Part shown: positions 35,320-46,771 of the stretch, in pieces | How the letters are laid out: each line of letters opens with the position of its first letter | Position numbering within the stretch: position 1 is the stretch's first letter | Source of the DNA: Dugong dugon | Lineage: Eukaryota; Chordata; Mammalia; Sirenia; Dugongidae | DNA: 64,000 nucleotides | Reading direction: 5' to 3' | Assembly (NCBI GenBank): GCA_030035585.1 | Contig: CM057472.1 | Location: 89,215,601-89,279,600, forward strand | Translations under genes and position numbers: made by a program | Notes under the pieces: generated by a model | The model's database searches: none | The model's input: only the letters and a program-made list of their open reading frames with translations | Told to the model about the DNA's origin: nothing

Positions 35320-36480
35320 CATATGAAAAAACTATGGCAACAGTTTTTAAGTCCCTCTTTTTTGTTTTAATGTTGTCATCTTTTACATATTGACATCTGT
35401 TTCCCTATTGTCAGTGTTGTAGCTTTGATTTACTTTTGTGATTTCCCTATCTGGGTTGATATCCGGTTGCTCTGTTCTGTGTTCTAGTCTTGGGGTGTTA
35501 TCTGATGTTACTAATTTTCTATCTGGAGGGCTCACTTTAGTATTTCTTGTAATTTTGGTTTGGATTTGCAAATTCCCTAAATTTCTGTTTATCTGGAAAT
35601 GCCCTAATTTCAGCATCATGTTTGAGAGACAGTTTTGCTGGATATATAATTCTTGGTTGGAAGTTTTTTTCCTTCAAGGTTTTATGTATGTCATCCCACT
35701 GCCTTCTTGCCTGCATGGTTTCTGCTGAGTAGTCCGAGCTTATTCTTATCGATGCTCCTTTGTACATGACTTCGTTTATCCCTAGCTGCTCTTAAAATTG
35801 TCTCTTTATCTCTAGTTTTGGCAGGTTTGATTATAATATTTCTTGGTGATTTTCTTTTGGGATCTACATTATGTGGGGTTCGATGAGCATCTTGGATAGA
35901 TAGCTTCTCATCTTTCACAATATCAGGGAAGTTTTCTGCCAACAAATCTTCAACAATTCTCTCTGTATTTTCTGTTATCCACCTCCCCCCACCCCACCCC
36001 GTTCTGGTACTCCAATCACTCGTAGGTTATTCATCTTGATAGAGTCCCACATAGTTCTTAGGGTTTCTTCATTTTTTAAAATCCTTTTATCTGATTTTTT
36101 TCTCAAGTAAGTTGGTGTCAAGTGTTTATCTTCAATCTCACTAATTCTGACTTCCACTGCCTCAATTCTGCTTCTGTGACTTTCTATTGAGTTGTCTAAT
36201 TCTGAAATTTTATTGTTAATCTTCTGGATTTCTGATTGCTGTCTCTGTATGGATTCTTGCAGTCTGTTAAATTTGTCATTATGCTCTTCTCTAATCTTTT
36301 AATTTCCTCTATTGCTTGCTCTGCATTTTGATTAATTTCCTTCCTAATCTCTTGAAGCGTTCTGTATATTAATCTTTTGTATTCTGCCTCTGGTAATTCC
36401 AAGAAATTTTCCTCCTCTGGAAAATTTCTAGATTATTTATTTTGGGAGTTTGCTGAAGCCATCATGGATTGCCTCTTTTT
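35320..36480 (-). pseudogene. L1 ORF1, copy 2
   Basis: Scattered frames keep the expected order: a basic, coiled-coil-like part (36402-36196), NLRVIGVPERG (36157-35975), DPKRKSPRNIIIKPAK (35945-35691), then IRISSDYSAETMQARRQW and FPDKQKFREF (35767-35537). About five breaks. A C-rich run at 35985-36001 interrupts the VPERG region. Confidence 0.8.
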
Positions 36481-37859
36481 GTGATTTGATATTGACTGTT
36501 GTCTCCAAGTCATGAATACTTTATTATATTTATTTATTTTATGTTTGCTTACTGTGTCCTAGCTTCTTGTTTTGTTTTGATATGCTGAGATAGACTGCTC
36601 GTATGAGCTAGTTTGATTATTGGTACCTTTGAAGCTCTAATGTCCTGTCACCAGGTGGTTAGAGCTGTTACTGTTACTAGGTATGTGAGCTTAGGAGTCT
36701 GCCCACTCTTCCTGTATGGAGTCAGTGCAGGTGCCCAGGTAGATAGCCACCAACTGTGTGGTGTAGGCTCTCACTTATGGTCCTAGTCAGGCATGGGTGA
36801 TTGGTGTAGGCACAGGCATCTGGCTGCAGCAGGAGGACACACTTTGAGCAAGGCAGGGGGCTGACGTCCACCACCAAGTGTCGAGGTGGGTGGGTTTTGC
36901 AGCCAGACTATGAGTACCTAATGCTGTTGGCTGAAAGGACGGGAGGGCACCTCTTATTCATGGGCCCCACTCGCGGGTGGCTAGGTAGCATGGGTACAGC
37001 CATTAGTCCTCAGGCGCCTGATGTGGGTATGTGAAGACCCTGCTTAATGGGCAGAGCACTGTCAAATGTCAATAACCTGCCACTTCACAGCTGAAATAGT
37101 TAAAGTTAGACTTCCAATAATACCCTGTTGTACTGCGGTAATGAGGGTCTACGCTGTTGAGATGAGCCCACACAAGTCTATGCAGAGGGAAAGGCACTCA
37201 GAGTCCGTGGATCCCTTATGCCTGTGCCTAGGGAAAGGAGCTGTGCCTACCCTGGGTTCCTGGCTTAGGGGAGCAGCTGTTTATTTTTTCCTCTGTTTGT
37301 TAATTTGTTCACTCTCCAAGGCAGGGAGAATGGCTCCGGGCGTGTAACGGATCCTACTTCCGGCCCCAGGGACACGGCAATTGCTGAATCCTGTCCAGGA
37401 CCCAGTGCAGAGCAGAGAGCAGAGAGGTAGATGGGAGAGAGGCTTTTCCCTAAGAGGGGTGTTTTTGTTCCGTGCGGTAAGCTGTAGGCAAGTATTTATC
37501 TTTCGTGGAGGGCTGCTTCTCACTGGTTCTGTGTGGCTGTGTAGAGTCTGTCGTGCTGGGTCTCTCCTGGTATGGAAAACGCACACCCAAGCACGGCTGC
37601 TTGCTTGCCTCACTGTTCACCCCGAGCTGATCAGGTCTGAAGGTCTCAGGCTCTCACCAGGTCAGGTGTGGTAACTCCTCACTGCTTCCGAACTGTCTTT
37701 CTCTCCCCCTGCCACTCAGTCCAGTTCCTCAACTCTGTCTTTGATGTTCAGGGCTCTCAGACTGCCATATATAATAGAATCACTTGTTTTTTTGGGTCTT
37801 TGTTATAAGAGGGTCCACTGGCAGTGTCCGACTACTCCGCCATCTTGGCCCCACCTTCC
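36480..37859 (-). promoter_or_regulatory. L1 copy-2 5' UTR
   Basis: A 1.4-kb GC-richer block between ORF1 and the element end. It lacks the alternating purine tracts of the copy-1 5' UTR and shares no segment that I can align with it. The outer end carries a YY1-like motif. Confidence 0.65.
37833..37850 (-). promoter_or_regulatory. YY1-like motif at the L1 copy-2 5' end
   Basis: The minus strand reads GGCCAAGATGGCGGAG a few bases inside the element. The CAAGATGGC core matches the YY1 site that sets the start in primate L1. Confidence 0.65.
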
Positions 37860-38179
37860 ATCATCATTACTGGTTAAAAAAAAAATTCATAGGCTATTAC
37901 TAGTGAGTGAAGACTATTACATTCACATAGGGAGGGCAGTATATTCATTACTTCCTCAAGCTACTCTACAAGGACTCCCTTCTTCTTAAAAGCACTACCA
38001 GTTCTCTTCCAATTTATGAGTCCAATGGACACTTTAAATGACTTACCTAACTTAACTTCTCAGTTGCAAAGGATACCCTGGACCACTTCCTCAAAATTTT
38101 CTCCCAAATTTTTTTTCACAACATTCTCTTCTTTTATCTTTCTGACCCTTCACTTCTCTGTTTCTTCTCTAGTTCTGCT

Positions 38180-38650
38180 TTTTTATTTAATTTATATTGT
38201 TCTGAAATATAGATATTTAATGTTTTGAAATATATATTACAAAACATTTACCATTTCAGTGATTTTTACATGTACAATTCAGTGATGCTAATTCCATTCA
38301 CCAAGTTGTGCATCAATCACCACTATCCATTTCCAAATTTTTCATCACCTTTACAAAAACTCTGTATCCCTTAAGCAACAGCCCCCTCATTTCTCTCTCC
38401 CATTTTCCCCTAGACACCACCAATAAACTTCAATTTCTATGCATTTGCCTACTCTGGATACTTCATATAAGTAGGACCATACAATATTTGTCCTTATGTG
38501 TCTGAAATTTCAGGTTAGATAATATTCCATTATATATATACCACATTTTATTCATCCAAATGACTACTTTGGCTATTGTGAATAATGTTGCAATGAACGT
38601 TGGTGTACAAGTATCTGTTTGAGTCCCTGCTTTCATGCTTCTACTTTTTT
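38180..38650 (-). mobile_element. Old L1 (L1M-type) 3' end
   Basis: In complement: CATTTACCATTTCAGTGATTTT, ATGTACAATTCAGTGATGC, the CCATTCACCAAGTTGTGC block, then the end of ORF2 (TACAATATTTGTCCTTATG, GGCTATTGTGAATAATGTTG). A 5'-truncated ancient L1 inserted in the L2. Confidence 0.75.
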
Positions 38651-38954
38651 TTTCCATCCCCTTAAGTGTTGATGCTCCCCATGGTTCCATCTAAGGCCTT
38701 CTTCTTTTCTCACTGCACACTCAGCCTCTGGAAAATTACAAGTATGAACCTGGTTTTAAGAAGTGCCCATATGTAAACAACACCCAAATTGGTCCTAACA
38801 AAAGAGTACATTCCCTTTTTGAGCTTGAATTAGAAATCCCAATTGTCAATTAGAAGTCTTGATCTAGATATCATAAGGTAACCTAAAACAAAACATCTAA
38901 AGCCTGAATTTGGTATCTTCCTCCTCCTCTTCCCCTTCCCCCACAAAAAAAAAC

Positions 38955-39115
38955 CTAAGAGCATGAGTTTTGGTGCTGGAGAAAATACTTAACTCTGTCA
39001 CTGACTAGTTATAGAACCTCAATTAAACTATTTACCTTCTTTGAGAAATGATTTCCAGCTATTATGAAGGGCTGCTATTATGAGAATTAAATTGCACTGT
39101 ACAATGGCTTTTCAT
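38955..39115 (+). mobile_element. MIR SINE
   Basis: GAGCATGAGTTTTGGTGCTGG, CACTGACTAGTTATAGAACC and TTTACCTTCTTTGAGAAATG follow the MIR head and core. It lies within the L2. Confidence 0.7.
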
Positions 39116-39720
39116 AAACATAAGTTTCAAAGTTCAGTTCTCTTTTTCTGTAGTCAGCATCTAAGTTAATGGTACTATCATCCACCCAGATAGCCAAGGT
39201 AGTAACCTGAGTCATTCTACATGTTTCTCCCTCTGCCTTCATCCAGGACCAATTAGTAACAGACCCTGGGCCATCTGCCATCTGCATAACTCCAGCATTT
39301 GCCCCTTTAGTATAACTACCCTAATTTTAGTTTAGATCTTCATCATTTTTCTTCTCTATTGTAGCTGTGCATTTAGATCCATGCTTCTAACTGAATCTTT
39401 ATATTACTCTCTGAAACATAAAAAATACTTGTGGTTTTGTGTTGTACAAAGGCTAATGCTCTATAGTCTTAGCATGGGGCCCAAGTGCTTTTTCTACTTG
39501 GCCCACACTTGTTTTTTCAGCTTATCAATGCCAGCTTCCCCGGTACCCCATGCTTCAGTCACAAACTGTTGATGTTATATTGTCATTATTTGATTCTCTT
39601 TCTCTGCTTTAGACTGTGTGTCCTGTCAAGGGTAGACAGTTTGTCTTTCTACCTTTTTCCTAGAGTCTGGTACAATACTTGGTATTAAGTATGCACAGAA
39701 TAAATATCTGTTGAATTAAA

Positions 39721-39872
39721 ATTCTCTATAGTTTAAAAAAATATTTGAAGTATTTATGGCTGCTAAAAGAGTGTTTTCTGGGTCTAATACAAATATACCA
39801 TTAAAAGGACAAAAAATGATATTTTCTCCCTACTCAACAGCATTTATCCTAACAGTGAAAGAAAGCTTTACT

Positions 39873-39904
<32 letters not shown>

Positions 39905-40730
39905 TAACACAGCCCCATAGAAACATAATTCAATTCTATTCTATTTATATATTTGTGGTGAGGGAGCTGGCCCCAACTTGAAATTAAGCTGCAAACTGCT
40001 GAGATTCATATTAGCCCAGGGATTTCTGGGTAGGTGGTAGAGAAGAGCCTGTCATGAACCAGTCTGCTTGAAAGAAGGAGGACCTTCCTAGAAAGAACTC
40101 ATTCTAAGAAAAGAGGGGGGCAGTATGCCCAGTAATAAGACATTAGCATTAAAGAAAACGAGTAAGTCTTAGTACAACATGGGATGTGTAAGTAGGATTT
40201 ATTGCCAGTACAAAAATCAAGCAGAGAGATCAATGCCTTAAGGAAACGTAGAGAGAGTGAAAGACTGACTGAAATAAAACTTGAAAGAAACAGTTCACTA
40301 AAATCATTAAAATCTTTTTATGTCATTGGAGCAGGACAGGAGGACAAGGAACAATGCTTTAGATCTTATCTTAAGAGGATAAACTAAAAAGAATGTTGTT
40401 TAGTACCACACAATTCCAGTGCATCCACAGTGGTGCCATTGGGGAAGACAGGGCCCCATGGGAGATGGCAGCTATGCCATCAGTAACAGAGGCCTACAGG
40501 CACTATAGTAGTCTTCAGACATAGTTGGGAGACTTCAGTAAATGTGGGGCATACCCCAGTTTAGCAATGGGGCTTAACAATGGTGGCGATACTTGTAACA
40601 CAACAATATGCAGCCAAAGGGGCACTGGTCTTCAACAGAGGCAGCAAAGCCTGGCAGGAGCAGCAAAACATGGCAAAAATAAATACACTTCCAGCAAAGG
40701 AGCAGAGAGTCTGGCTCACAGTATACGTAG
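39721..40730. other. Stretch without recognised feature except a microsatellite
   Basis: Apart from the TAA repeat, no feature recognised. The 40430-40700 part is GC-richer and holds a short frame (40525-40785) without domain signs. Confidence 0.35.
39874..39904. repeat. (TAA)n microsatellite
   Basis: About ten perfect TAA units. Confidence 0.97.
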
Positions 40731-41173
40731 TGGGTTGAATAATGTCCCCGCAAAATTCATGTCCCTACAGAAGCTCAGAATGTGACCTTATTTAGAAATA
40801 CAGTTAGTTAAGGATTTATAGGTGAAATCATACTGGATTTATGATGAGTCTTAAATCCAAGGACTGGTGACTTTATAAGAGAACGCATAGAGAGATTTGG
40901 ACACATATACCAAGACACACGGGGAGAAGATCATGTGAGGACAGTGGCAGAGAATGAAGTGATGCAGCTGCAAGCCAAGGATTGCTGGCAACCATCAGAA
41001 GCTGAAAGAGAGGCAAGGAAAAGATTCTTTCTCAGAGCCTCCAGAAGGAACTAACTCTCTTGACACCTTGATTTCAGATTCCTGACCTCCAGAACTGTGA
41101 GAAAATAAATTTCTGTTGTTTTCATCCATTCAGTTTATACCACTTTTTGACAGCAGCTCTAGGAAACTAATAG
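40731..41173 (+). mobile_element. MaLR-like solo LTR fossil
   Basis: Begins TGGGTTGAATAATGTCCCC and contains AGAATGTGACCTTATTTAG, then CCTCCAGAACTGTGAGAAAA and AATAAATTTCTGTTGTTTTC. It ends near GGAAACTAATAG. It is a solo LTR with no internal region, of the same broad family as those at 5138 and 25613. No clear target duplication. Confidence 0.65.
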
Positions 41174-41177
41174 ACCA

Positions 41178-42189
41178 TGTGTTACTGATTAGATGGGTAT
41201 ATGCACACTGGAGACAAACTTTGGGGACTCCACAGAATACTTGTGGTGACAAGAAAAAGGGTTTTAATGAGAAGGTGGGACCTGCAAAAGCAAGTAAGGG
41301 CAAAGGAAAGTAAAACAGGTGTCTTACACTGTCATACAGTGTGTACATAGTCCACTTTATTTTGTCTCCATGTTTCCTGCACTATTTGTTCCTATTGTTA
41401 AAAAAAAAAAAGGTATTGTTGAGTTCCTTAGAGATCTCACTGATAAAAAACAATAGAAAGCAAAGCTCAAATATTAAAGAAGTGATCAGTGATGAACACT
41501 ATTAATATTACACTGTTTTGTTAATATTTAAATTCAGTGCAACAATATAATACAGTACAAATATAAAATCCTGCCTTAAGGTAATAATTTATTATTTATT
41601 TCTATAAAATTAAAGTCATTGGAAAGTAAAAGAATTTGAGTCATAACAAATGGCCTTTAGTTAATGTTTCATGTGAATTAATTAGATAATGAAGATATAA
41701 AAAGAGTCACAATAACATATATATATAGCTCCCAATGTTATTTTAACAGAATAGAGTATTTTCAATAATATATTCTCAAAATACCAATTTTCATTTTCTA
41801 AGGAGAAATTCATTTTCATGGAGAAAAACTAACTCTATTCTACTCAATAAAAATGGGAGAGCAATGGTACAGCGTGGAAGAAAGGACATGACAGCTGAAA
41901 AATAAGACACACTCCAACTCCATCTTTGTGAAATGGTCCAGATTATCAAAACATTCCACATACCTGATTGCTCATCAATAAATTAAAACATTAACTAAGT
42001 TCCTTTTGACTCTAATGAGCTATGACTCCGTGAACTAAGTATATATATAAATATGAAACTATTTTACCCATTTCTCAATAAAAACGGAAGCGGCTGAGAT
42101 ACAATATTGGTACATTTCCAAATGGTTTTACTTTTGAAAATGGTTTTCATCCCAAAACAAAACCCCAGTTTTTCTATTCCATAAATGTC
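41178..42189. other. Stretch without recognised feature
   Basis: AT-rich DNA with an A-run at 41400-41411 and a short ATAT patch at 41718-41728. No repeat family or gene recognised. Confidence 0.35.
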
Positions 42190-42600
42190 AATTAATATTT
42201 ATATTTTAAAGAAATGTATTCAAGTATTATAGATTGTTTAAAAATGACTTTTGCCATCAAGGAGCTAATAATCTAATAGAAGAAATTAGACAAGAAATTG
42301 GCAGAATATAGTAATTCTAAATGAGTAGTAAAAATGAAGATAATTACAGTATGTAGGAAGGAGGTATTACTACTTAATGGGTTGATGAAGGCTATATTAT
42401 ATAGAAGGAAGCCTTTGAATTGGGCACTTAAGGTAGAAAGAAATTAAAATAGCAATGATTGGTGAAAGGAGTTGAGAGAAATGTATTCCAGAAAAACACA
42501 AATACGTAAGCAAAAGCATGGAATTATAGAGCACACAGAATTAGTATAGCTATTAAAGATTCAGATGATGTGCAGGTTGATCAAAGCACACAAGTCTTGT
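42190..42600 (-). mobile_element. L2 LINE fragment
   Basis: TTGCCATCAAGGAGCTAATAATC, AGAAGGAAGCCTTTGAATTGGG and GTAAGCAAAAGCATGGAATT follow the complement of the L2 3' region in order. Confidence 0.6.
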
Positions 42601-42639
42601 AAATCAGCAGTAGAATCTATTTTTAATGAATAGTATGAT

Positions 42640-43420
42640 ATATACTTTCCTAAGTTTCTTATGCATATATATGTTATAGTTTTACCAAAATGTAATCATA
42701 CTATACTTACAAAGTAACTTGCTGTTTTCAAATGTGAATATCTACTTTTATCATTAAATAATCCTCAGCATCATCATCGGAAACTGATGCATATTATTCC
42801 AGTGAATTCATTCATGAATGTATTCAGCAAGTATTACCGAGTACCTACTATTTCCAGGTATGACTTAGATGGACCCATAATTTATTTAACATTTTCTATT
42901 TTGGCCATTTATGTCGATTTCACTTTTTTTTAAATCATAAATAACACTGAGATTAATGCTCATTTATATAAGTCTTTGCACACATTTTAAATTTTTTCTA
43001 AGAGCAATTTCTTAGGAGTGGAACGCTGAGCCAAAAGGTACTTTCATGTACAAGGCTTCTAACGTATACACCCCCAAAAAACCAAACCTGTTGTCGTCGA
43101 GTCAATTCTGACTCATAGCAACCCTTTATGAAGGTGAAGAACTGCCCCATAGGGTTTCCAAGAAGCAGCTGGTGGATTCAAACTGCCGACCTTTTGGTTA
43201 GCAGTCTGAGCTCTTAACCACTGCACCACCAGGGCTCCTTTAGTGTATATAGGAAAGTTGTATCATAGAAAGATTGTATGGCAGGTTTAAGAATGCTGTG
43301 TTACTACCCCTCCCCTTACCAACACTGTGTCACAAGCTTCAAAAAAATCTGTAAAAATTTCCTCATAATCTACTTATTTCTTTCTGATATCTTTTTATTC
43401 CAATTTGCTGTTCTGATTCT
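42640..43420 (-). mobile_element. Old L1 (L1M-type) 3' ORF2 fragment, split by a SINE
   Basis: In complement: AAATAACACTGAGATTAATGC, CAATTTCTTAGGAGTGGAACG, CTGAGCCAAAAGGTACTTTC, and after the SINE CCCTCCCCTTACCAACACTG. Old and 5'-truncated. A patch at 42785-42870 (ATTCATTCATGAATG, GAGTACCTACTATTTCCAGG) looks like an L2 3' end in complement, so an L2 piece may be mixed in. Confidence 0.65.
43078..43237 (-). mobile_element. AfroSINE, short form
   Basis: Complement: CCAAACCTGTTGTCGTCGAG tail, AGAACTGCCCCATAGGG, no internal block, head CTGCACCACCAGGGCTCC. It lies in the old L1 fragment. Confidence 0.92.
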
Positions 43421-43732
43421 CAGCCAGTTCCTACCGTCTGACTTACGAATCCTGTTCTTCCTCGCACTCTCAATTCCCCTCTCCTCATCAGAGGGCCTTG
43501 CATTCTGCTGAGTACATCAAACAGTCTAATTTTTTTTTTTTTCCCCTAGAGTTTGAAGTACATCATTTTCAAAGATGTGCTTTTCCTCTGGGTCTTGACA
43601 TAGTATTTTCTTTCCCTTGAGCTATAGTATTTTAAAAATAGGCCCTATATTGATTTTTTTCCCCTTTACCAATCCTTAAATAAGGCAATAACTATCAAGA
43701 CTCAAATACCCCCCTTTTGAGACCTAATATTG
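43421..43732. other. Stretch without recognised feature
   Basis: Pyrimidine-rich, possibly decayed L1 or L2. Nothing certain. Confidence 0.3.
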
Positions 43733-43965
43733 CAATGGTTCTCAACTGGGGGCAACTTTATCCCCAAGGGGGACATTTGGCATATATCTAAAGACATTTT
43801 TGAATGTCACAACTCGGTGGGGGGTGGGTATAGGGAGTATACTATTGGCACCTAGTGGGTAGAGACCAGGGGTGCTGATAAACAGCCAAAATGCACAAGA
43901 CATCCTCCCCAAACAAAGAATTACACAGTCCAAAATATCAGTAATGCTGAGGTTGAAAAACCTTG
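43733..43965. mobile_element. MER20 (hAT-Charlie MITE)
   Basis: Begins CAATGGTTCTCAACTGGGGG, then GGGGACATTTGGCA, CACCTAGTGGGTAGAGACC and ACAAAGAATTACACAG, and ends GAGGTTGAAAAACCTTG. This is the full MER20 order with terminal inverted repeats. A placental-wide non-autonomous DNA transposon. Confidence 0.88.
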
Positions 43966-44470
43966 TGTTAAACGATCAGGTGATGTGCTCTGCTCCAGGT
44001 CTAATTGATAACACTTTGCAGGCATCCTTTAATATAATCTAGTTTGTCTGAGGTGGATATTGCTCCTAATCTCACTGCTTGGTTCTCAGATCCTCTAAAC
44101 AGACAGAGTATACAGAAAATGATAATTCCCAACTTTAATTAATTCCAGTATTCTTCTGGGCTTTCCTGTAGATAAAAAGGTCAGAATATGCCAGTTGTCA
44201 CATCCAATCCACTTCTATGGCCTGATGAATTATTTTCTGAACCTACTGCTTCTAAATGGATACAGAAATATGGCCACCTCAAAACTCAGCAGTAACTTTG
44301 TGGAGTGAGAGACGGACAGTTTAATGGATGCTAAAGGACTTGGGCCTCTGAGCCAGGAGCATAGCCGCAGAGCAAGCACAAGTGTCTACCTTCCTCTTTC
44401 AGGGGGTCTCTGTTTATGAGGTGAAGCCTGATTAGATTTTCCTCAATCCACTTTCACCTACATGATTAAA
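43966..44470. other. Stretch without recognised feature
   Basis: Nothing recognised. 44230-44440 is GC-richer. Confidence 0.3.
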
Positions 44471-44678
44471 CCAATAAACCAAACCCCTTGCCATCGAGTT
44501 GATTCCAACTCTTAGCAACCCTATAGGACACAGTCGAACTGCCCCATAGGGTTTCCAAGGCTGCAATCTTTACAGAAGCAGACTGCCACATCTTTCTCCC
44601 ACAAGCAGCTGGTAGGTTCAAACCGCCAAGCTTTCGGTTAGCAGCCAAGCACTTTAACCACTGTGCCACCAGGGCTCC
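44471..44678 (-). mobile_element. AfroSINE, long form (first of three in tandem)
   Basis: Complement: CCAAACCCCTTGCCATCGAG, the internal block CACATCTTTCTCCCACAAGC, and head TGTGCCACCAGGGCTCC. Complete. Confidence 0.93.
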
Positions 44679-44690
44679 TTCAAAAATCCA

Positions 44691-44836
44691 AAAACCAAAC
44701 TCACTGCCATCAAGTCAATTCCAATTCATAGTGAACCTATAGGATACAGTAGAACTGCCCCCAGGGTCTCCAAAGAGCAGCTTGTGGATTTGAACTGCCA
44801 ACCTTTTGGTTAGTAGCCAAGCTTTAAACACTGTTA
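44691..44836 (-). mobile_element. AfroSINE, short form (second of three)
   Basis: Complement: CCAAACTCACTGCCATCAAG, AGTAGAACTGCCCCCAGGG, TTTGGTTAGTAGCCAAGC. The head is decayed or cut short at the start of the next copy. Confidence 0.9.
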
Positions 44837-44847
44837 CCAACTGAACA

Positions 44848-45007
44848 AAACCCAAACCCACTGCCATTGAGTCGATCCCGACTCACAGCGACCCTATAGG
44901 ACAGAGTAGAACTGCCCCAGAGGGTTTCCAGGGAGCAGCTGGTGGATTCGAACTGCTGACCTTTTAGTTAGCAGCCAAATGCTTAACCACTGCGCCACCA
45001 GGGCTCC
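44848..45007 (-). mobile_element. AfroSINE, short form (third of three)
   Basis: Complement: CCAAACCCACTGCCATTGAG to TGCGCCACCAGGGCTCC, very close to the inferred consensus, so probably the youngest of the three. Confidence 0.94.
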
Positions 45008-46030
45008 TTTAGTGCAGTACAATTCTAGATTCTGGCATTAGGTTGCCTTTTAGTCTTGGTTTTCAACACTACTCTAATTATTTTTGTTCTGGTAAGTGGC
45101 TCGATAGATGGTTTGGTGGAATGTTGAAAGAGAATTCATTAGAGGCTGCAACTAACACACCATTGCAAGTCAAAGTCTAAATTATGATTTTAAGTTATCA
45201 ACAATAATGGATGCACTAAACTAAACTAATATTCCTACTTCTTTGCCTCAGTTCACTTACTTTATTAAACTTCTGTTTCAACCTTTTCCTAAGAGATCAT
45301 AAGATATATGGATAAAAATAAAAAGTATGCTAATGATATATTAATTAATAAAATCTGTAGAAGAATATCTACAGATCTGTACACTTTTTAAAAAGTGAAT
45401 GACATCAGTGATAGAAGTTCATCTGTTCATTCATCCATTTATTAAATATTAGTTTATGTATGAAATTATATTAAATATTAATGGATCAAAGGGAAATGGA
45501 CACCATACTACTTGCCCCTGGGACTTTATGATTTTTGTGGGGATAAAAAGTAAAATCTAATTTCAGCTAGTAGGGAACAAAAACATAAGCAAGTTTACTG
45601 GAAATAACAGATAGTGTCCTGTGGGTTTCCATCATGGCTTAGAATTTCCAAGAAAAAGTTTTAAAGGATTTTTGGATCAATGGAGCCCGAGTGAAACCAG
45701 CAGATGTAAGGAAGTATAAAATACTGACAGTAAGCACATCAGCAGCAAAAAGTAAGGAGTAGAAAAGCTTTAATTATAAAGCTTCTAAGAACTCGTGGGA
45801 GAAGAGGACTGGCAAGCAGGCAGAATGCTGTAGTCCTTTCCTGAAAATGTATGGGAGTGGGGAGAGAAATAAGGTGGGCGAGTGAGGCAAGTAGACTCCA
45901 AAGGCAAACATAAAGGACTGTGAGTCTCACCTTCCCCAACTTACAGATACACACAGACCCGGCAGGTGCTACATTTGTCTTCTGAGGTTATCTACAATCT
46001 CACTTGTTTTACCTGCTATCTAATCTCTCT
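45008..46030. other. Stretch with at most a weak L2 end
   Basis: GTTCATTCATCCATTTATTAAAT at about 45427 may be an L2 3' end in complement. The rest shows no recognisable feature. Confidence 0.35.
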
Positions 46031-46041
46031 GGTAGAGGTAA

Positions 46042-46277
46042 ATATGTTGCCGTCAAGTCCATTCTGATTTACAGCGACCCAATAGGACCCTATTCGAACT
46101 GCTGACCTTTTGGTTAGTAGCCAAGCTCTTAACCACTGTGCTACCAGGGCAAGGCTTGGCTGCTAACAGAAAAGTCAGCAGTTCGAATTCACCAGCCACT
46201 CCTTGGAAACCCTATGGGGGAGTTCTACTCCGTCCTGTAGGGTCGCTATGAGTCGGAAATGACTCAATGGCAATGGT
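46042..46277. mobile_element. Head-to-head pair of AfroSINEs inside one target duplication
   Basis: The left copy (46047-46151) is in complement, from GTTGCCGTCAAGTCC to TGTGCTACCAGGGC, with an internal deletion joining the tail region to TTCGAACTGCTGACC. The right copy (46154-46277) is in plus sense, from GGCTTGGCTGCTAAC to CAATGGCAATGG. GGTAGAGGTAA occurs at 46031-46041 and again at 46278-46288, outside both. The two heads meet at about 46152. The pair can form a stem in RNA. Confidence 0.85.
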
Positions 46278-46288
46278 GGTAGAGGTAA

Positions 46289-46545
46289 GAAGTGGAGGAA
46301 AAAAAAAAAAAAGTAAGTCCCTAATTTCTGGCTTATAACAAAGGATACCATATCTAGAGAGTACGAAAGACTAAATTAGCTGAAAAATTAAGCCTGAAAG
46401 AAACAAAGATGCTAATACAACATGAGAAAACCCAAGCCTGGTGAAAAGAATGAAGAGTAAATGAATGAGACAAAGAGATAAAGAAGGAGAAGAAGCAGGA
46501 CCTTTGAGTCTCTGCAGCAGCAGAAAGAAGATGCAACCCTTCCCT
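46289..46545. other. Stretch without recognised feature
   Basis: A-run at 46299-46311. Otherwise nothing recognised. Confidence 0.3.
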
Positions 46546-46718
46546 AAGTGTGGTCCCCAAGCCAAGTGCACTGGGACTGTCTGGGTGACTTGTCAAACAG
46601 TAGATTCTAGGGTCACATCTTGGAACAACAAAATGAGACTCTCTTAAGGATGAGGTTCAAAAACATGTACTTTAAAAGCCCCCCAGATATTTATGCATAT
46701 TGAATTTTGTGAACCACT
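46546..46718. mobile_element. MER3-like hAT MITE
   Basis: AAGTGTGGTCCCCAAGCCA, CTGGGTGACTTGTCAAAC and GAGGTTCAAAAACATGTAC appear in order, ending TTTTGTGAACCACT. This fits a decayed MER3-type element; the family name is less certain than the class. Confidence 0.55.
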
Positions 46719-46771
46719 AAAGGGTGAATCTAGTTCTTTTGCTTAAAAGGCCATTTTCTAAACCTCCTCTG

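Larger units (their letters stand above)
30338..37859 (-). mobile_element. L1 LINE, near full length, decayed (copy 2)
   Basis: A 7.5-kb minus-strand L1. The 3' UTR (30338-31340) is homologous to that of copy 1 in part (TTAGATGGCTGCTTGCAAGC against TTAGATGGCTGCTCACAGGC). ORF2 covers 31340-35064, ORF1 about 35320-36480 and the 5' UTR 36480-37859. ATCATCATT at 30329-30337 and 37860-37868 is the likely target duplication. It is split into many more short frames than copy 1, so it is older. Its 5' UTR is unrelated to that of copy 1, and the duplicated 3' UTR unit of copy 1 is absent. Confidence 0.9.
38010..39720 (+). mobile_element. L2 LINE, long copy with nested L1 and MIR
   Basis: Pieces at 38010-38175, 38665-38954 and 39116-39720 run in L2 order. 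GTCCAATGGACACTTTAAATG and TTCTTTTATCTTTCTGAC come first, then AGTGTTGATGCTCCCC and CTAAGTTAATGGTACTATCATCC. The diagnostic end is AATAAATATCTGTTGAATT near 39700. A decayed L1 3' end and a MIR sit between the pieces. It is the longest L2 in the window and very old. Confidence 0.65.

Noticed and set aside
36660-37859. CpG island promoter of a host gene
   Set aside because: The GC-richer block coincides with the L1 copy-2 5' UTR and no host exon follows it.
44471-45007. CRISPR-like or tandem array
   Set aside because: The repeating units are three SINE insertions of different subtypes in a mammalian genome.
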